Shown here: positions 12,042 to 24,400 of the stretch, piece after piece
Numbering within the stretch: position 1 is the stretch's first letter
Layout of the letters: every line of letters starts with the position of its first letter
Source of the DNA: Luidia sarsii
Lineage: Eukaryota; Echinodermata; Asteroidea; Paxillosida; Luidiidae
DNA: 64,000 bases
Assembly (NCBI GenBank): GCA_949987565.1
Contig: OX465112.1
Span: forward strand, 11,982,536 to 12,046,535
Direction of reading: 5' to 3'
Notes under the pieces: model-generated
Told to the model about the DNA's origin: nothing
Database searches by the model: none
Seen by the model: only the letters and a program-made list of their open reading frames with translations
Program-made: the position numbers and the translations under genes

Positions 12042-12490
12042 GCCATATATGCGTCACGACGTATGACACTTAATCACCGTGGCTAAGCTATAAGTGCGCA
12101 TGCGCGAGGCCAGGTTTTGCTGAGGCCTCCCCCATTCATTCATTCATTCATTCATTCATTCATTCATTCATTTCTCAGGTAGTTACAGGCACAAGCACGA
12201 AACAACCGTAACCCTTATCCTAATCCTAATCATAACAACCCTAATCCTGAACCTAACCCTAATCCTAATCCTAACAACCCTAATCCTGAACCTAACCCTA
12301 ATCCTAATCCTAACTCTATCAGTAACGCTAACCCAACCCGAACCCTAACTCTAACCGTAACCATAACCCTAACCGTAACGCCCTAAGCCTAACCTACGCT
12401 GGTTTACCAAACACGTGCTTGTATAGTCCCCACACAATTTACGGGGTACCAGCATGGCTCAACGACGGTGGTTAAGCGGCATATGTCGGT
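12042..12490. mobile_element. Dispersed element with telomere-like interior, copy 2
   Basis: This is the more complete copy of the 9579-9850 element. The left end carries ACACTTAATCACCGTGGCT and the right end at about 12450-12480 carries the approximate reverse complement (ACGGTGGTTAAGCGG), so the ends form inverted repeats. The interior has a CATT array (12130-12172) followed by about 200 bases of CCTAAT/CCCTAA repeats. It resembles a non-autonomous element that captured or grew telomere-like DNA. Confidence 0.6.
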
Positions 12491-12545
12491 CCTGTTATAT
12501 ATCTCGCTGTCGGATTTAATCCTCCGTCCAGGCACGTTCACAGAC

Positions 12546-13005
12546 ACTGCGTTTACACTTGATCTCTCGATCGCCATGGAGGATCAGATCCTGCGGTCGC
12601 GATCAGCGAGCGGGATCAGATCCCTGCCGCGTTTACATTTATAGTCTGTCCTATGCGCACTACTGGCGATTCACTCAATCCACGATTACAGCCAACTCTT
12701 AAATAGCTGCCGTGTAGCCTGTCGCCTGTCACTGGCGAGCGTCGGCTAGTTTATTATCTTACAATAATGTATTTTTTTCTCTCCGTTGAACTATTGTGAC
12801 TTGCCCAGGGTGAAAAACCAGAGGTAAAACTCAACGAGCAAAAAAACTCTGGAAAACCTTGTGGCGAGTAACGTTAATCTAAATCTTTATAACTATACCT
12901 CATGACCTCACTCTTTATATCTATGTATCGTGACTTTTCCTTTTCCAATCATTTTGGCCAGGGGTATCCCAGCCTTCTTGCGAGATCAAGTGTAAACGCA
13001 GCGTT
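12546..13005. mobile_element. MITE with ACTGCGTTTACACTTGATCTC ends
   Basis: CTGCGTTTACACTTGATCTC at the left end is matched by its reverse complement (GAGATCAAGTGTAAACGCAG) at 12981-13000, about 430 bases away. The interior has further GATCAGATCC palindromes and no coding potential, typical of a non-autonomous DNA transposon. Confidence 0.65.
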
Positions 13006-13226
13006 ACTAACACGCGCGCAGCAAGCTTGAGTCTGTGCAGCGACCTCGATATAGGCCTAGCCTACCGTGTGAGATAAGAATTATTGCTTTATATATACTA
13101 CAAAAATATGAACACGTGCTCTTGACGTGTCTGTTTACCATGAAGAAGCTCTGTCGCACTCCAAGTGCCAATATACCATTGCATTGTGCATGATGTGATA
13201 GGGCCTATGGGCAATGGCAAGATTTT

Positions 13227-13612
13227 AGTTGAATAATACCCTCACTATAAAAGTCTTAGCCCAAATTAAACCACCAATTGTAATGAAGACAACATCCATG
13301 GTCTGGCACAACCACTTGCCGAAAGAAATGGGACTTTCCCAAAATTCTGTGCCGCGTATCATATGTGTGACGCGTATATAGGAATAGTGAAGTGCATGTT
13401 CTGTATACACAGTGCCTGCTGTCACTGCTGACCGTCGTCCGGTTAACAATAGGCTACGCGTCACCAAATCATGATTTGGGGGGAATACAGCAACTCCCAT
13501 GTTTTTGGCAAGTGGTTGTGCCAGACAATGTCGTTTCTCTACATTATAATAGTTGGTCTTTTGTGGATTTAGGGGCTTTCCCCAACCCTTTCACGATGAG
13601 GGTATTAAACCA
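13227..13612. repeat. Foldback element, arms about 100 bp
   Basis: 13227-13330 and 13500-13612 are diverged inverted copies (GGCAAGTGGTTGTGCCAGAC and GAGGGTATTA are shared). They would form a long imperfect hairpin with a loop of about 170 bases. The open frames across it are by-products of the inverted arms. Confidence 0.6.
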
Positions 13613-16180
13613 AAATTTTTCACGGGCTGTTAGCCCATACATTATTTTCAGGCTCAGATCTGCTTGATCCAGGGTAACACACTGAAGGTGACTGTACGAT
13701 AGTGCAGGCCTTGGGCTAAGGGTACATGTAGGATCGCCAGATTGTTTTTGTTTCATATTGTGATTTCCGGCAAGTTTGAATTCACAAACACCCCGCACGT
13801 GACATGACACTGCAGAGCAGGCAACTGCTCCGGAATGTTGACTTCGTCCGGTTCTTTTACGAACCCGAAACTCCATGAAAGTTCGGCGGGGTGAGAGTTT
13901 TAGAAAAGCCCTGGAGAGTTAACAAACGCACTAAGATAATGGTCATGTTGCTGGTTTATGACAATGGCGGATTTATTGGTGACGTTATCTAATCTCGGGT
14001 ATAAAGATAATAAGATCACGTAACTGGATGAGCGTCACTCAGGAACACGGTCACTGGCCTTGCGAGGTTATGACATTGAAAAATCGAGGTTCCACAAATT
14101 ACATCCCCGAGTGTTGATAGTCGTCTAGGGGTGCTGCTTTGAGGAAATCTACCTTTAAAATCTCTTCGTGTCGGGAGTGAAACTCCAAGCCTTGTGCTGA
14201 GGGTTCCCTGCACACATTTCAGCAGCTTAGAAGAACTATGCGAGATGGAAGACGAGGTCACGAAGCACCCCAACCCCCTTCCTGTACACAATGAAAGGGT
14301 TTGACCACGGACTAGGAATTCGAAAGGTTGCTTTGAGGTGGAGAATGAACTATGCGTTGTAATCTGCTCAAACGAGGTCGGCCGGCCATCGGATATTAGA
14401 ATGAATACAACAAAGTCCATATACAATGCTGAAACCTTCATTCATCGGGCGTTATATATCGAGCGCGTTTATTTGTTTACATGGCGTGCATGTAAAATGT
14501 AGAAAAATAACGGGCAATTTACCTTTCAAACTATTCACGTGGCCCATAGACTTTCCATGTGATGACCAGCGTGGAGCCAGACAGCCAGCATTTGATTAAG
14601 ACAAAATTCCGGTCCGATTCACATCGCATACTATAATGATATCAGACCAAAATGCAGTCAAAAATCAGCGAAGACTTGCTGAAACTTTGAGGACACACAA
14701 ACTCAAGAAGTTTCCGTTATCTTCCGATCAGCATGCCCCCAAGAGTAAGTTAAATGAAAAGGGAAATCATATAATATGGGAATAATTTAGAAATACGTTT
14801 AGATGATAAACTGGAAAAGTGATAATTACATATATGAAACCGTAGTCACGATGCATTGGCACTCTTTGAATTCTTTATTTAAAGAGGCACCCCTTTGCAC
14901 CCCTTTGTTTTAATAGTGAACTTCAACCCCTGAGGTACACATCTTAAGACACCCCACTACACCAAAGGATGGGACGTATTGAGTTCGTATATACATGAGC
15001 AATGATGAATCAGTACCGGTACCGGTAAACATTTTGCATTCTTGTATACATTGTTGGTTGAGTAAGAGTTTTAGTGAACGAATTAATAGTTGATGATTAG
15101 TGTGTTTTTACTGTTTTAACAAGGCTGCATTGTATTAGTTACTGACCAATATGTGTGCAAGTACAATGTTTGACAAACTGAATGAAAGGTTGTACTAATT
15201 TACGTTAGCATGTATCTGAGTATAAATGTTTAGGACATAGCTACTGAAATATCATGTACCCGGTAGCATTTGATATTTTGTTCTGCTTATGTTTTTAGCG
15301 ATGCTTTGGATTTTGAAAAGGGTTTACATTAAGTTTTACAGCAGAAATTCCAAAATATGTTTGTCATTAATTAATCATTTAAGTTTTGGGAAACAACGAA
15401 AAAAAAACCCAAGCAGACATTTCCATGTACTTTCAGACTAGGGATGATTCTTTATTTTGAACTCAGCCCAGTTAATAATCTGCTAATGACGAAGTACTTC
15501 TGTATTTCTCTTTCTGTATTTCTGGGTTTTTTTCCTCTGCATATCAAATAGGCCTAATTGAATAAAGTAATTTGAGCAACTCAAGCCAGACTTGCATTAT
15601 ACAATATGCGATGCTAATTATCAGACCGGACTGTGCTAAGCTGGCTCCAGCCTAACCTCGAGGTCGCCATAGAAAGGCATATCGCTCGGTTCTACTATGG
15701 AAATAGTGCTAGCCAATGCCTTTGAGTGAAAGGCAAATCGCTCTACGGTTCTACTATGGAAATAGTGCTACACAATGCCAACTTGTTAACGTTGACCGGT
15801 TCGTTCGAAGTGACATTGGAAGCATCATTGATAATAGTTGATGTACATAAATATATCCCACAACGAATAGATATTCTAATGGTTTCAAAATCAAATGGTT
15901 TCGTCCCGTTCAAAATAATTACAAAAGTTTGCCCCTCGCAATTACCAACACCCCACGAATTATGATACCTCCCGGCTCCGTGGTCACATGGGGGTAAAGC
16001 GGACTTCGGATTGGTCGAGACAGGACAGGAGATACCGGAGTATAGAGGGGCATCCCAACTATTTCAACCGCTAATCAGTCTCTCTCAACTTCCATCTCAC
16101 TCACACTATACCCTGGCAGCCGATTAAAACAAGAGTTATAGGCGATAGCTGGTAGTGGATTCAGTCGATTTGCAGCCATC
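13613..16180. other. Non-coding stretch upstream of the choline transporter
   Basis: No conserved coding sequence was recognised. A unit of about 66 bp containing GGTTCTACTATGGAAATAGT is tandemly duplicated at 15668-15780. The last 200 bases before 16195 are the probable 5' UTR and promoter region of the transporter. A weak TATAGAGG occurs near 16041, but no promoter can be assigned with confidence. Confidence 0.45.
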
Positions 16181-16194
16181 GAATCGTCGACACC

Positions 16195-16360
16195 ATGGCG
16201 GTGAACTGGGGAGGAGTGATTGCCATCGCCGTGTTCTACCTCTTGATCCTGGCCGTGGGGCTCTGGGCGGGCCGCAAGGGCAAGGGCAAGAAGGACGCTG
16301 AGAATGTCATGCTGGCCGGGAGAAACATCGGCTTGGTGGTTGGCATCTTCACCATGACAG
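16195..16360 (+). CDS. SLC5A7: CHT exon 1
   Basis: Encodes residues 1-55 (MAVNWGG to IFTMT). It contains the first transmembrane segment ([17 protein letters not shown]), a basic loop, and the start of the second. It ends in phase 1 at a GTAACC donor. CACCATGG surrounds the start codon. Confidence 0.93.
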
Positions 16361-19300
16361 GTAACCACCCCCTCTCCACATGTGTCGCAAAGAGGCTCTT
16401 TTGTATATCTTCCACAGAGTGTTGGTCGTTATTTCGAAAGCGCGTCTTGTGCTCTAGGGTCTATTTCATAAAAGTTATAGGAATTTACCAATCTTGGACT
16501 CGTTTTTCCTTGGTGTGTTGGACTTAGGAAGAGTAATCACTCAAGAAAAATCCTAACAATAGGAACATTCCTATAACTTCCTGTTTCATATAACAATCTA
16601 GTAAGAATCCATTCCTATATTTGGACTTAAATCGTTCCTAACTGGGGAGATTTTTCCATCCTAACTGAGGAGATTTTTCCATCCTAACTTAGGAAGATTT
16701 TTCCATCCTAACTTAGAAAAAAATTTCTATCCTAACTTAGGAAGATTTTTCCATCCTAACTTAGGAAGATTTTTCCATCCTAACTTAGGAAGATTTTTCC
16801 ATCCTAACTTAGGAAGATTTTTCCATCCTAACTAAGGAAGATTTTTCCATCCTAACTTAGGAAGTTTCTTCCATCTTAACTTAGGAAGATTTTTCCATCC
16901 TAACTTAAGAAGACTTTTTCCATCCAAACTTAGGAATATTTTTTCCATCCTAACTTAGGAAGATTTTTCCATCCTAACTTAGGAAGATTTTTCCATCCTA
17001 ACTTAGGAAGATTTTTCCATCCTAATTTAGGAAGATTTTTCCATCCTAAAATAGGAAGATTTTCCCATCCTAATTAACTTAGGAAGATTTTTCCATCCTA
17101 ACTTAGGAAGATTTTTCCATCCTAATTAACTTAGGAAGATTTTTCCATCCTAACTTAGGAAGATTTTTCCATCCTAAATTAGGAAGATTTTTCCATCCTA
17201 ACTAAGGAAGATTTTTCCATCCTAACTAAAGAAGATTTTTCCATCCTAACTTAGGAAGTTTCTTCCATCTTAACTTAGGAAGATTTTTCCATCCTAACTT
17301 AAGAAGACTTTTTCCATCCAAACTTAGGAATATTTTTTCCATCCTAACTTAAGAAGACTTTTTCCATCCAAACTTAGGAATATTTTTTCCATCCTAACTT
17401 AGGAAGATTTTTCCATCCTAACTTAGGAAGATTTTTCCATCCTAATTTAGGAAGATTTTTCCATCCTAAAATAGGAAGATTTTCCCATCCTAATTAACTT
17501 AGGAAGATTTTTCCATCCTAACTTAGGAAGATTTTTCCATCCTAATTAACTTAGGAAGATTTTTCCATCCTAACTTAGGAAGATTTTTCCATCCTAAATT
17601 AGGAAGATTTTTCCATCCTAACTAAGGAAGATTTTTCCATCCTAACTAAAGAAGATTTTTCCATCCTAACTTAGGAAGTTTCTTCCATCTTAACTTAGGA
17701 AGATTTTTCCATCCTAACTTAAGAAGACTTTTTCCATCCAAACTTAGGAATATTTTTTCCATCCTAACTTAGGAAGATTTTTCCATCCTAACTTAGGAAG
17801 ATTTTTCCATCCTAACTTAGGAAGATTTTTCCATCCTAACTTAGGAAGATTTTTCCATCCTAACTTAGGAAGATTTTTCCATCCTAAATTAGGAAGATTT
17901 TTCCATCCTAACTAAGGAAGATTTTTCCATCCTAACTTAGGAAGTTTCTTCCATCTTAACTTAGGAAGATTTTTCCATCCTAACTTAAGAAGACTTTTTC
18001 CATCCAAACTTAGGAATATTTTTTCCATCCTAACTTAGGAAGATTTTTCCATCCTAACTTAGGAAGATTTTTCCATCCTAACTTAGGAAGATTTTTCCAT
18101 CCTAATTTAGGAAGATTTTTCCATCCTAAAATAGGAAGATTTTCCCATCCTAATTAACTTAGGAAGATTTTTCCATCCTAACTTAGGAAGATTTTTCCAT
18201 CCTAATTAACTTAGGAAGATTTTTCCATCCTAACTTAGGAAGATTTTTCCATCCTAAATTAGGAAGATTTTTCCATCCTAACTAAGGAAGATTTTTCCAT
18301 CCTAACTAAAGAAGATTTTTCCATCCTAACTTAGGAAGTTTCTTCCATCTTAACTTAGGAAGATTTTTCCATCCTAACTTAAGAAGACTTTTTCCATCCA
18401 AACTTAGGAATATTTTTTCCATCCTAACTTAAGAAGACTTTTTCCATCCAAACTTAGGAATATTTTTTCCATCCTAACTTAGGAAGATTTTTCCATCCTA
18501 ACTTAGGAAGATTTTTCCATCCTAATTAACTTAGGAAGATTTTTCCATCCTAACTTAGGAAGATTTTCCCATCCTAATTAAGGAAGATTTTCCCATCCTA
18601 AATTAGGAAGATTTTCCATCCTAATTAAATGAGGAAGATTTTTCCATCTTAACTTAGGAAGATTTTTCCATCCTAACTTAGGAAGATTTTTTCCATCTTA
18701 ACTTACGAAGTTTCTTCCGTATTAACTTAGGAAGATTCTTATTGCAAATTTTTCTGATTAATTTTAGGTACATTTATTTACGAATAATCCTGAAAACGTT
18801 TTGTTTTGAAATAGAGTCTTGGCTTCCAACATGTAGGATACGGCTTATGATACCTCCTTAGAGTCGAGGTGATGTAGGCTATTTCTCTTCTCAGAGTAAT
18901 CAGCCTTTTGATAGCTTCTATTCCGCGGATCCTTCTTCACAGACAGGATATCAGTGATTATTTCGAAAGCAAAAAGCAGAAACGCAATGTCATTAAGGCA
19001 TCCAGATTTACGGATTTCTTTTGATTCTACCGAACTCAAAATGCTCTCTGAGCATGACACTCGGTTAACAGTGTACTAGGCCCAAACACTGATCCTATAT
19101 CACAAGAAGCTTGATTTCTCTCTGTTAGTCAGTGCATGGTTAGTGGTTAAGTCAAACTATCGTCGGTGGCCGACGTGGTTACCTACGGTGGTTTTGAAGT
19201 GATATGATAGGAATAAAATAAAGCAAAAAAAATTTTGTGAGGGAAGAACAAAATTTGTTGTTCCCTCAACAAAATTGGTTGTTCCCTCAACAAAATTTTC

Positions 19301-21381
19301 GTTGCTGCCTCAAAAACAAATTTGCTTCCCCCCCCCCTATCATGTTCCTTTAAAACCACCGCAGTTACCTGTCCCGGAGGGAAAAAACGCAAGCAAACAG
19401 CACACACTCCTTCTCAAAAGAGATATATTACATGGTGTCACAGCAAAACACTCCTCTTATCTTATCTGGCATTATTTTGTTTAGTTTGGTTAGAGTGACA
19501 CTAGTCGATTTAGTGCAGACATTTCCACAGCACCAAGGCAAACTTTAAGTATAGCCGATCAAATTGGTAGCCATGCCAACACGCACTGGCCCTGCCGTGC
19601 ATGTAACATGAGCCACTGCCCACGTACGGTACATCCTAAGCCTATGCTTTATACCGAGATACATATTTAATCTTTTTAATTACAAGGCAATTATCATTGC
19701 CGGTCGGTCTTTCCTTTACCAGATGGCAAGTCATTCATTAGCGAAAAATGTTCTGACTATCCTACTTCTACGTAATCATGTCCATGGTCGTTTGGAGCGT
19801 ATTTTGGCTCTGTTGTCCTATCCTAGAGACTGTTACCCTATGTATTACCGGTAGTATAATGCGGTAGCCTTGTCTATAATCAGTTACATAACATGCCTGA
19901 AGTTCCAAACGCTAATCTTACGCTACAAAAAAGTACAATTTATTTTACTACCGAAACCATGATATAGATTGGGATAATAATGGGGTGAACACAGTGCCGG
20001 TCAGAAGCATTGTTTTTCACAAGGAGTGGTTGACGGAGATTACCCGTGGTGGTCTGCCCCGTCCGCCCGCCGACCAGCGCAGCTATAACACTGGTTCCAA
20101 ACATAAACACGCGCAGTGCGCATGCCCAGTGTCCCTGCCAAAACCAGGGTCCGTGGTTACGAACACTGTTCACGTTTCACACACACGATCACGGCGATTT
20201 TGACAAGGGTGCGAAATTTTGTAGGAGGTCTGGACCTCGGAGATCAAAAACCAAGGTCCCTGGCGATTTGTTTCGCAAGGGTCACTTGCACACACCACAG
20301 ATTTGCGATTTCATGACATGGTTGCGATTTCATCGCCAGGGACCCCGGCGATTTCGTCTAGTGTGCAACGGGCTTTACTGAAGTGAGCGGATGTAACGAC
20401 ATTGACCTCACCAGTGTTGATACACACGATCAACCATTGTTGAATGAGAAGAGATTGTTCTACTTTCCTTTATTTCAGCGACATGGGTGGGAGGAGGTTA
20501 TATCAACGGAACAGCCGAACATGTTTTCAAACCAGGTGAAGGGTTGCTATGGACGCAAGCTCCCGTGGGATACGCTCTCAGCCTCATGTTAGGTAAACAA
20601 ATCTCCCCGTTCTTCGAAGATGGCTATTTTAAAACTCTTTATTCGTTCATTTACTAATACTATGCATTGGTGACTTAGCTTATTTGATATCTACTTTGCA
20701 AGAGAAATCAGTCTTTGACCCGAGTTTCAGAAGGACGCTGAAATTCTTCCAGTGTAAAACCATTTTTTTTTTGCCTTCTTCGGCCAATTACGTCTTGCAC
20801 TTGAAGTCAGGGACTCACAGAAGAAGGGGTTATTCTGGCATTATGAACAACACAGTATCAGATTCATATCGATCATTGATTTCGGACCGACCAGCCATTG
20901 GGGAAGCTAATTCCTCATTTTTAAATATTTGGCCGACACCGTCCAAAAAGAAATGTGGGGCAATATTTCACCGACGTGATGACACGTTTATCGAAACGTC
21001 ATATGGTAGCATCATTGTCTAGAAGAATGCCAAACATCGCATTGTTTTTGTCAATATCAATCATGATGTTCCATAATGTCTGAAAACAAACACTATTTTT
21101 GCCATTTTTTTAACGTACACCTGTCATACTGCAAAGTAATGCGACAACGAAATGCCGAAATTCACAGGTGGCCTGCTGTTTGCAAAAAAGATGCGTTCAC
21201 AGGGGTACGTGACTATGCTAGACCCATTCCAACTGAAGTACGGAGATCGCATGGGGGCGCTTCTCTTCATCCCAGCTCTGACGGGAGATGTTTTCTGGAC
21301 CGCCGCTGTTTTAAACGCACTCGGTAAATAAATTCTTCTTCTGCTTCTTCTTCTTCTTCTTCTTCTTCTTCTTCTTCTTCT

Positions 21382-21416
<35 letters not shown>

Positions 21417-24400
21417 TTCTTCTTCGTCTTCTTCGTCTTTTTTTTTCTTCTTCGTCCTTTTCGTCTTCTTCTTCTTCTTCCTCTTCTTCTCCTTCTTCTT
21501 CTTCTTCTTCTTCTTCTTCTTCTTCGTATTCTTCTTCTTCGTATTCTTTTTCTTCGTCTTTTTCGAATTCTTCTTCGTCGTCTTTTTCGTATTCTTCTTC
21601 GTCGTCTTTTTCGTATTCTTCTTCGTCGTTTTTTTTCGTATTCTTCTTCGTCTACTTCGTATTCTACTTCGCCGTCTTCTTCTCCTTCTCTCCTCCCTCA
21701 CCCCTCCCCTCCACCCCCTCCTCCCCTCCTCCTCCCCCTCCTCCTCCTCCTCCTCCTCCCCATAATCATAATCCTCATAATCGTCTTTCCGCCATCTCTT
21801 ATGCTAGGGGCTACCATCAGTGTGGTGCTGGAGTTGGACATTATTTTTTCCGTCATCATCTCGGCCTGCATTGCCGTCTTCTACACGTTCTTGGGCGGCC
21901 TGTACTCAGTAGCCTACACTGACATAGTTCAACTCATCTGCATATTTATTGGTCTGGTAAGTGTCGGGACAAACCCTAACAAACATTGTGCTAGAATGTG
22001 GCATCGTCGTCGTATTTTTGTGGAAGTCATTTCTCCATCAGCATTGAACATAATAACTGGGATCGAGGTTGAGGTACAAGGTGACGCCGGCCGTGAATAC
22101 GAATCCAGAACGCGATGGTAACATAGTATTCATATTCATGTTTGTGCCTTTTAACGGTTTTTCTTCTTTTTACATTTCTGCTACCAGTGGATCTGCGTCC
22201 CGTTCGCCATGACAAACGAAGCAGTTGAACCAATATCCACCACTGCCTCTACGTGGCTGGGCACGTGGGAACAACACTTAACGCTCACGTGGATTGACTC
22301 CGCTCTACTGCTGGTAATGTCTTGCCTAAAGAGAGCGCATAGGCTATGGCATCATATCCTGCTCTGTCATAGGCCGTTTACGAAATGAAGGCTCAGGCTC
22401 GGGCTCAGGCTTCGTCTCCGTCTGACCAAACCTCAGCATCCAGGTTAGGGTTTGTTTCCGAATTTGAAGGTTTGTTGGCTTGCTAGGTACAGAGTATTAG
22501 CCAAGAAACTGGGGCCAAACGCTTGTTTCTAGATGCATGTGACATTATAACGAGTAAGATACATAATGACCGAAGCCTAAGCCCGAGCCTAAGCCTTTAT
22601 TTCGTAAACGGCCATAGTTGAGTTTGCATTGTTAAGCAATATTGATATTGAATCACTCTTTTTCGCTTGTGTACAAAGCACCTTACGAACGATCATGCTA
22701 ACTAACACTTCGAATTGACGTCAAAATTACTCCATCTTGGGAGACAAGCAATACTGGATCATGGATGCATGGGAATGCATGGCATGGTCAAAGGGATCCC
22801 CTGACTCTGACAAACCGAACAAGGAGGACGCCCTCCATATTGACGCCACGGGCACTCAGTATCTCTTTCAGGGGTCTGTCTCTTCCAGGGCCTCAGAGAG
22901 TGGGGTGACCTATCTTTGGATATTTGGACAAACCAGTCGCTTTATTGCCATTGCAGGTAATTCAGAAGCCCATAAAGTTGTGGAGGTCTGACATAATACT
23001 GATAGCATAATCATTTTGGGACTGTGTACAGACCAGCACCATATCAGCAAGCTTGCACGACATGTTTACCCTTCTCCCGCCCTTTCTTCAAAAGTGGCCA
23101 AAACATCTTTCAGATAATAGCCCTTAATCGTGTAATGTGTGTACTTTAGGAAGTGTCCATACCGGGATATGTGGCCAAGGAAAGGTGCCCAAACCTCCAA
23201 CCCAGAGCAAAATTTGAGACTTCGATTCTTTAAGGCCCAGAAGTGGTATTCTGCCACTCCCTTACGATCATCGTCGGTCTCGTTGTCCAACTGGCCTCCC
23301 TCCGCTCCACCTCGCTTACTGGCTCGCGAGTGGGGCACATTTTTACGACATAAATTCCGTAGGGCACCGTGGTTTTAAAGGGTCTATAGATTCATAGAGC
23401 CGCCTAAGCGTGAAATTCTGCTCAGTGCGAAAAGTCTTCTCCCGTGTAAAGAGAATTAAAAAGCTGACTATGATTTTGACTTGTACTCCACCATTCTGTA
23501 CTTACCATCAAACAAACGTGAAGTTCGGGTTGGTAAAGTGGTCCTATGAATGGAGACATTTTATGCTTAAAAGCCCCTTTTCGTACTTAAGCTAATTTTT
23601 GTACTTGGCCTAATTTCATACAGCTGCTTAAACGTAACAATCGTGTTCAACCAGAAATGATTGCCAACCATATTTCACTTGATGCTTGTGGAACCTGACT
23701 AATTGTACTTGTAATATTGGCTGTTCGGCGTGAAACACAAGCGGAACTTTGGCGGGCAACCTGTTTCTATCGAGGAAGGTTTTTCATGCTTAAAACTAAA
23801 TTTGGGCTCTATGGAAATTGGCCCCTGGTCGTGACTGTGTGACGCTGTCGTATTGTCCGCAGACGTTCGGCGGCATCCCTTGGCAGGCGTACTTCCAGCG
23901 AGTGCTGTCCTCCAAGTCCCCGGGGAGGGCCCGGATTCTGTCCTTCGCTGCGGGCATCGGCTGCTTCGTCCTCTCCATTCCCTGCGTCCTCATCGGTGCC
24001 GTGGCCGCCAGCACTGGTAAGACTCACATGTACGCCGCTGGCTGTGCCACAGTCACGTCCCAGTGGCGTATTTTTTTGGGGGGACTGCGGCCATGGGGTT
24101 TTTCGCTGTGGCAGTGCAAATTCGCGCTTGAAAAGAGACTAGCCCTGCGTTACTATTGATCAGCCAGTGCAACTGGACGTTATCAACAGCAGCTAGAGAT
24201 TTGCAATTAACAAGACATTTATAGCCGTGTTCCCGCTGGACTTAATTTTGTCAAACTACCGAGGCTGAGCGGAAGATTGACAAAATTAAGTCCAATGGGG
24301 ACGCTCGGTAAACGGACGTCCCTGTCAAGTTCAACTACCGTGATGTAAAACTAACAGGGCGAGAGGAGTCGCGGAAGATTTCAGCCGTGTTACCGCTGGA

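Noticed and set aside
14016..14441. 141-codon minus-strand frame
   Set aside because: No motif, no splice partners and no homology recognised; likely chance.
16635..18740. CRISPR-like array
   Set aside because: Units are contiguous 24-bp repeats without spacers in a eukaryotic intron; this is a minisatellite.
21267..21701. 144-codon Lys/Glu/Arg-rich minus-strand frame
   Set aside because: Translation of the TTC microsatellite in CHT intron 3.
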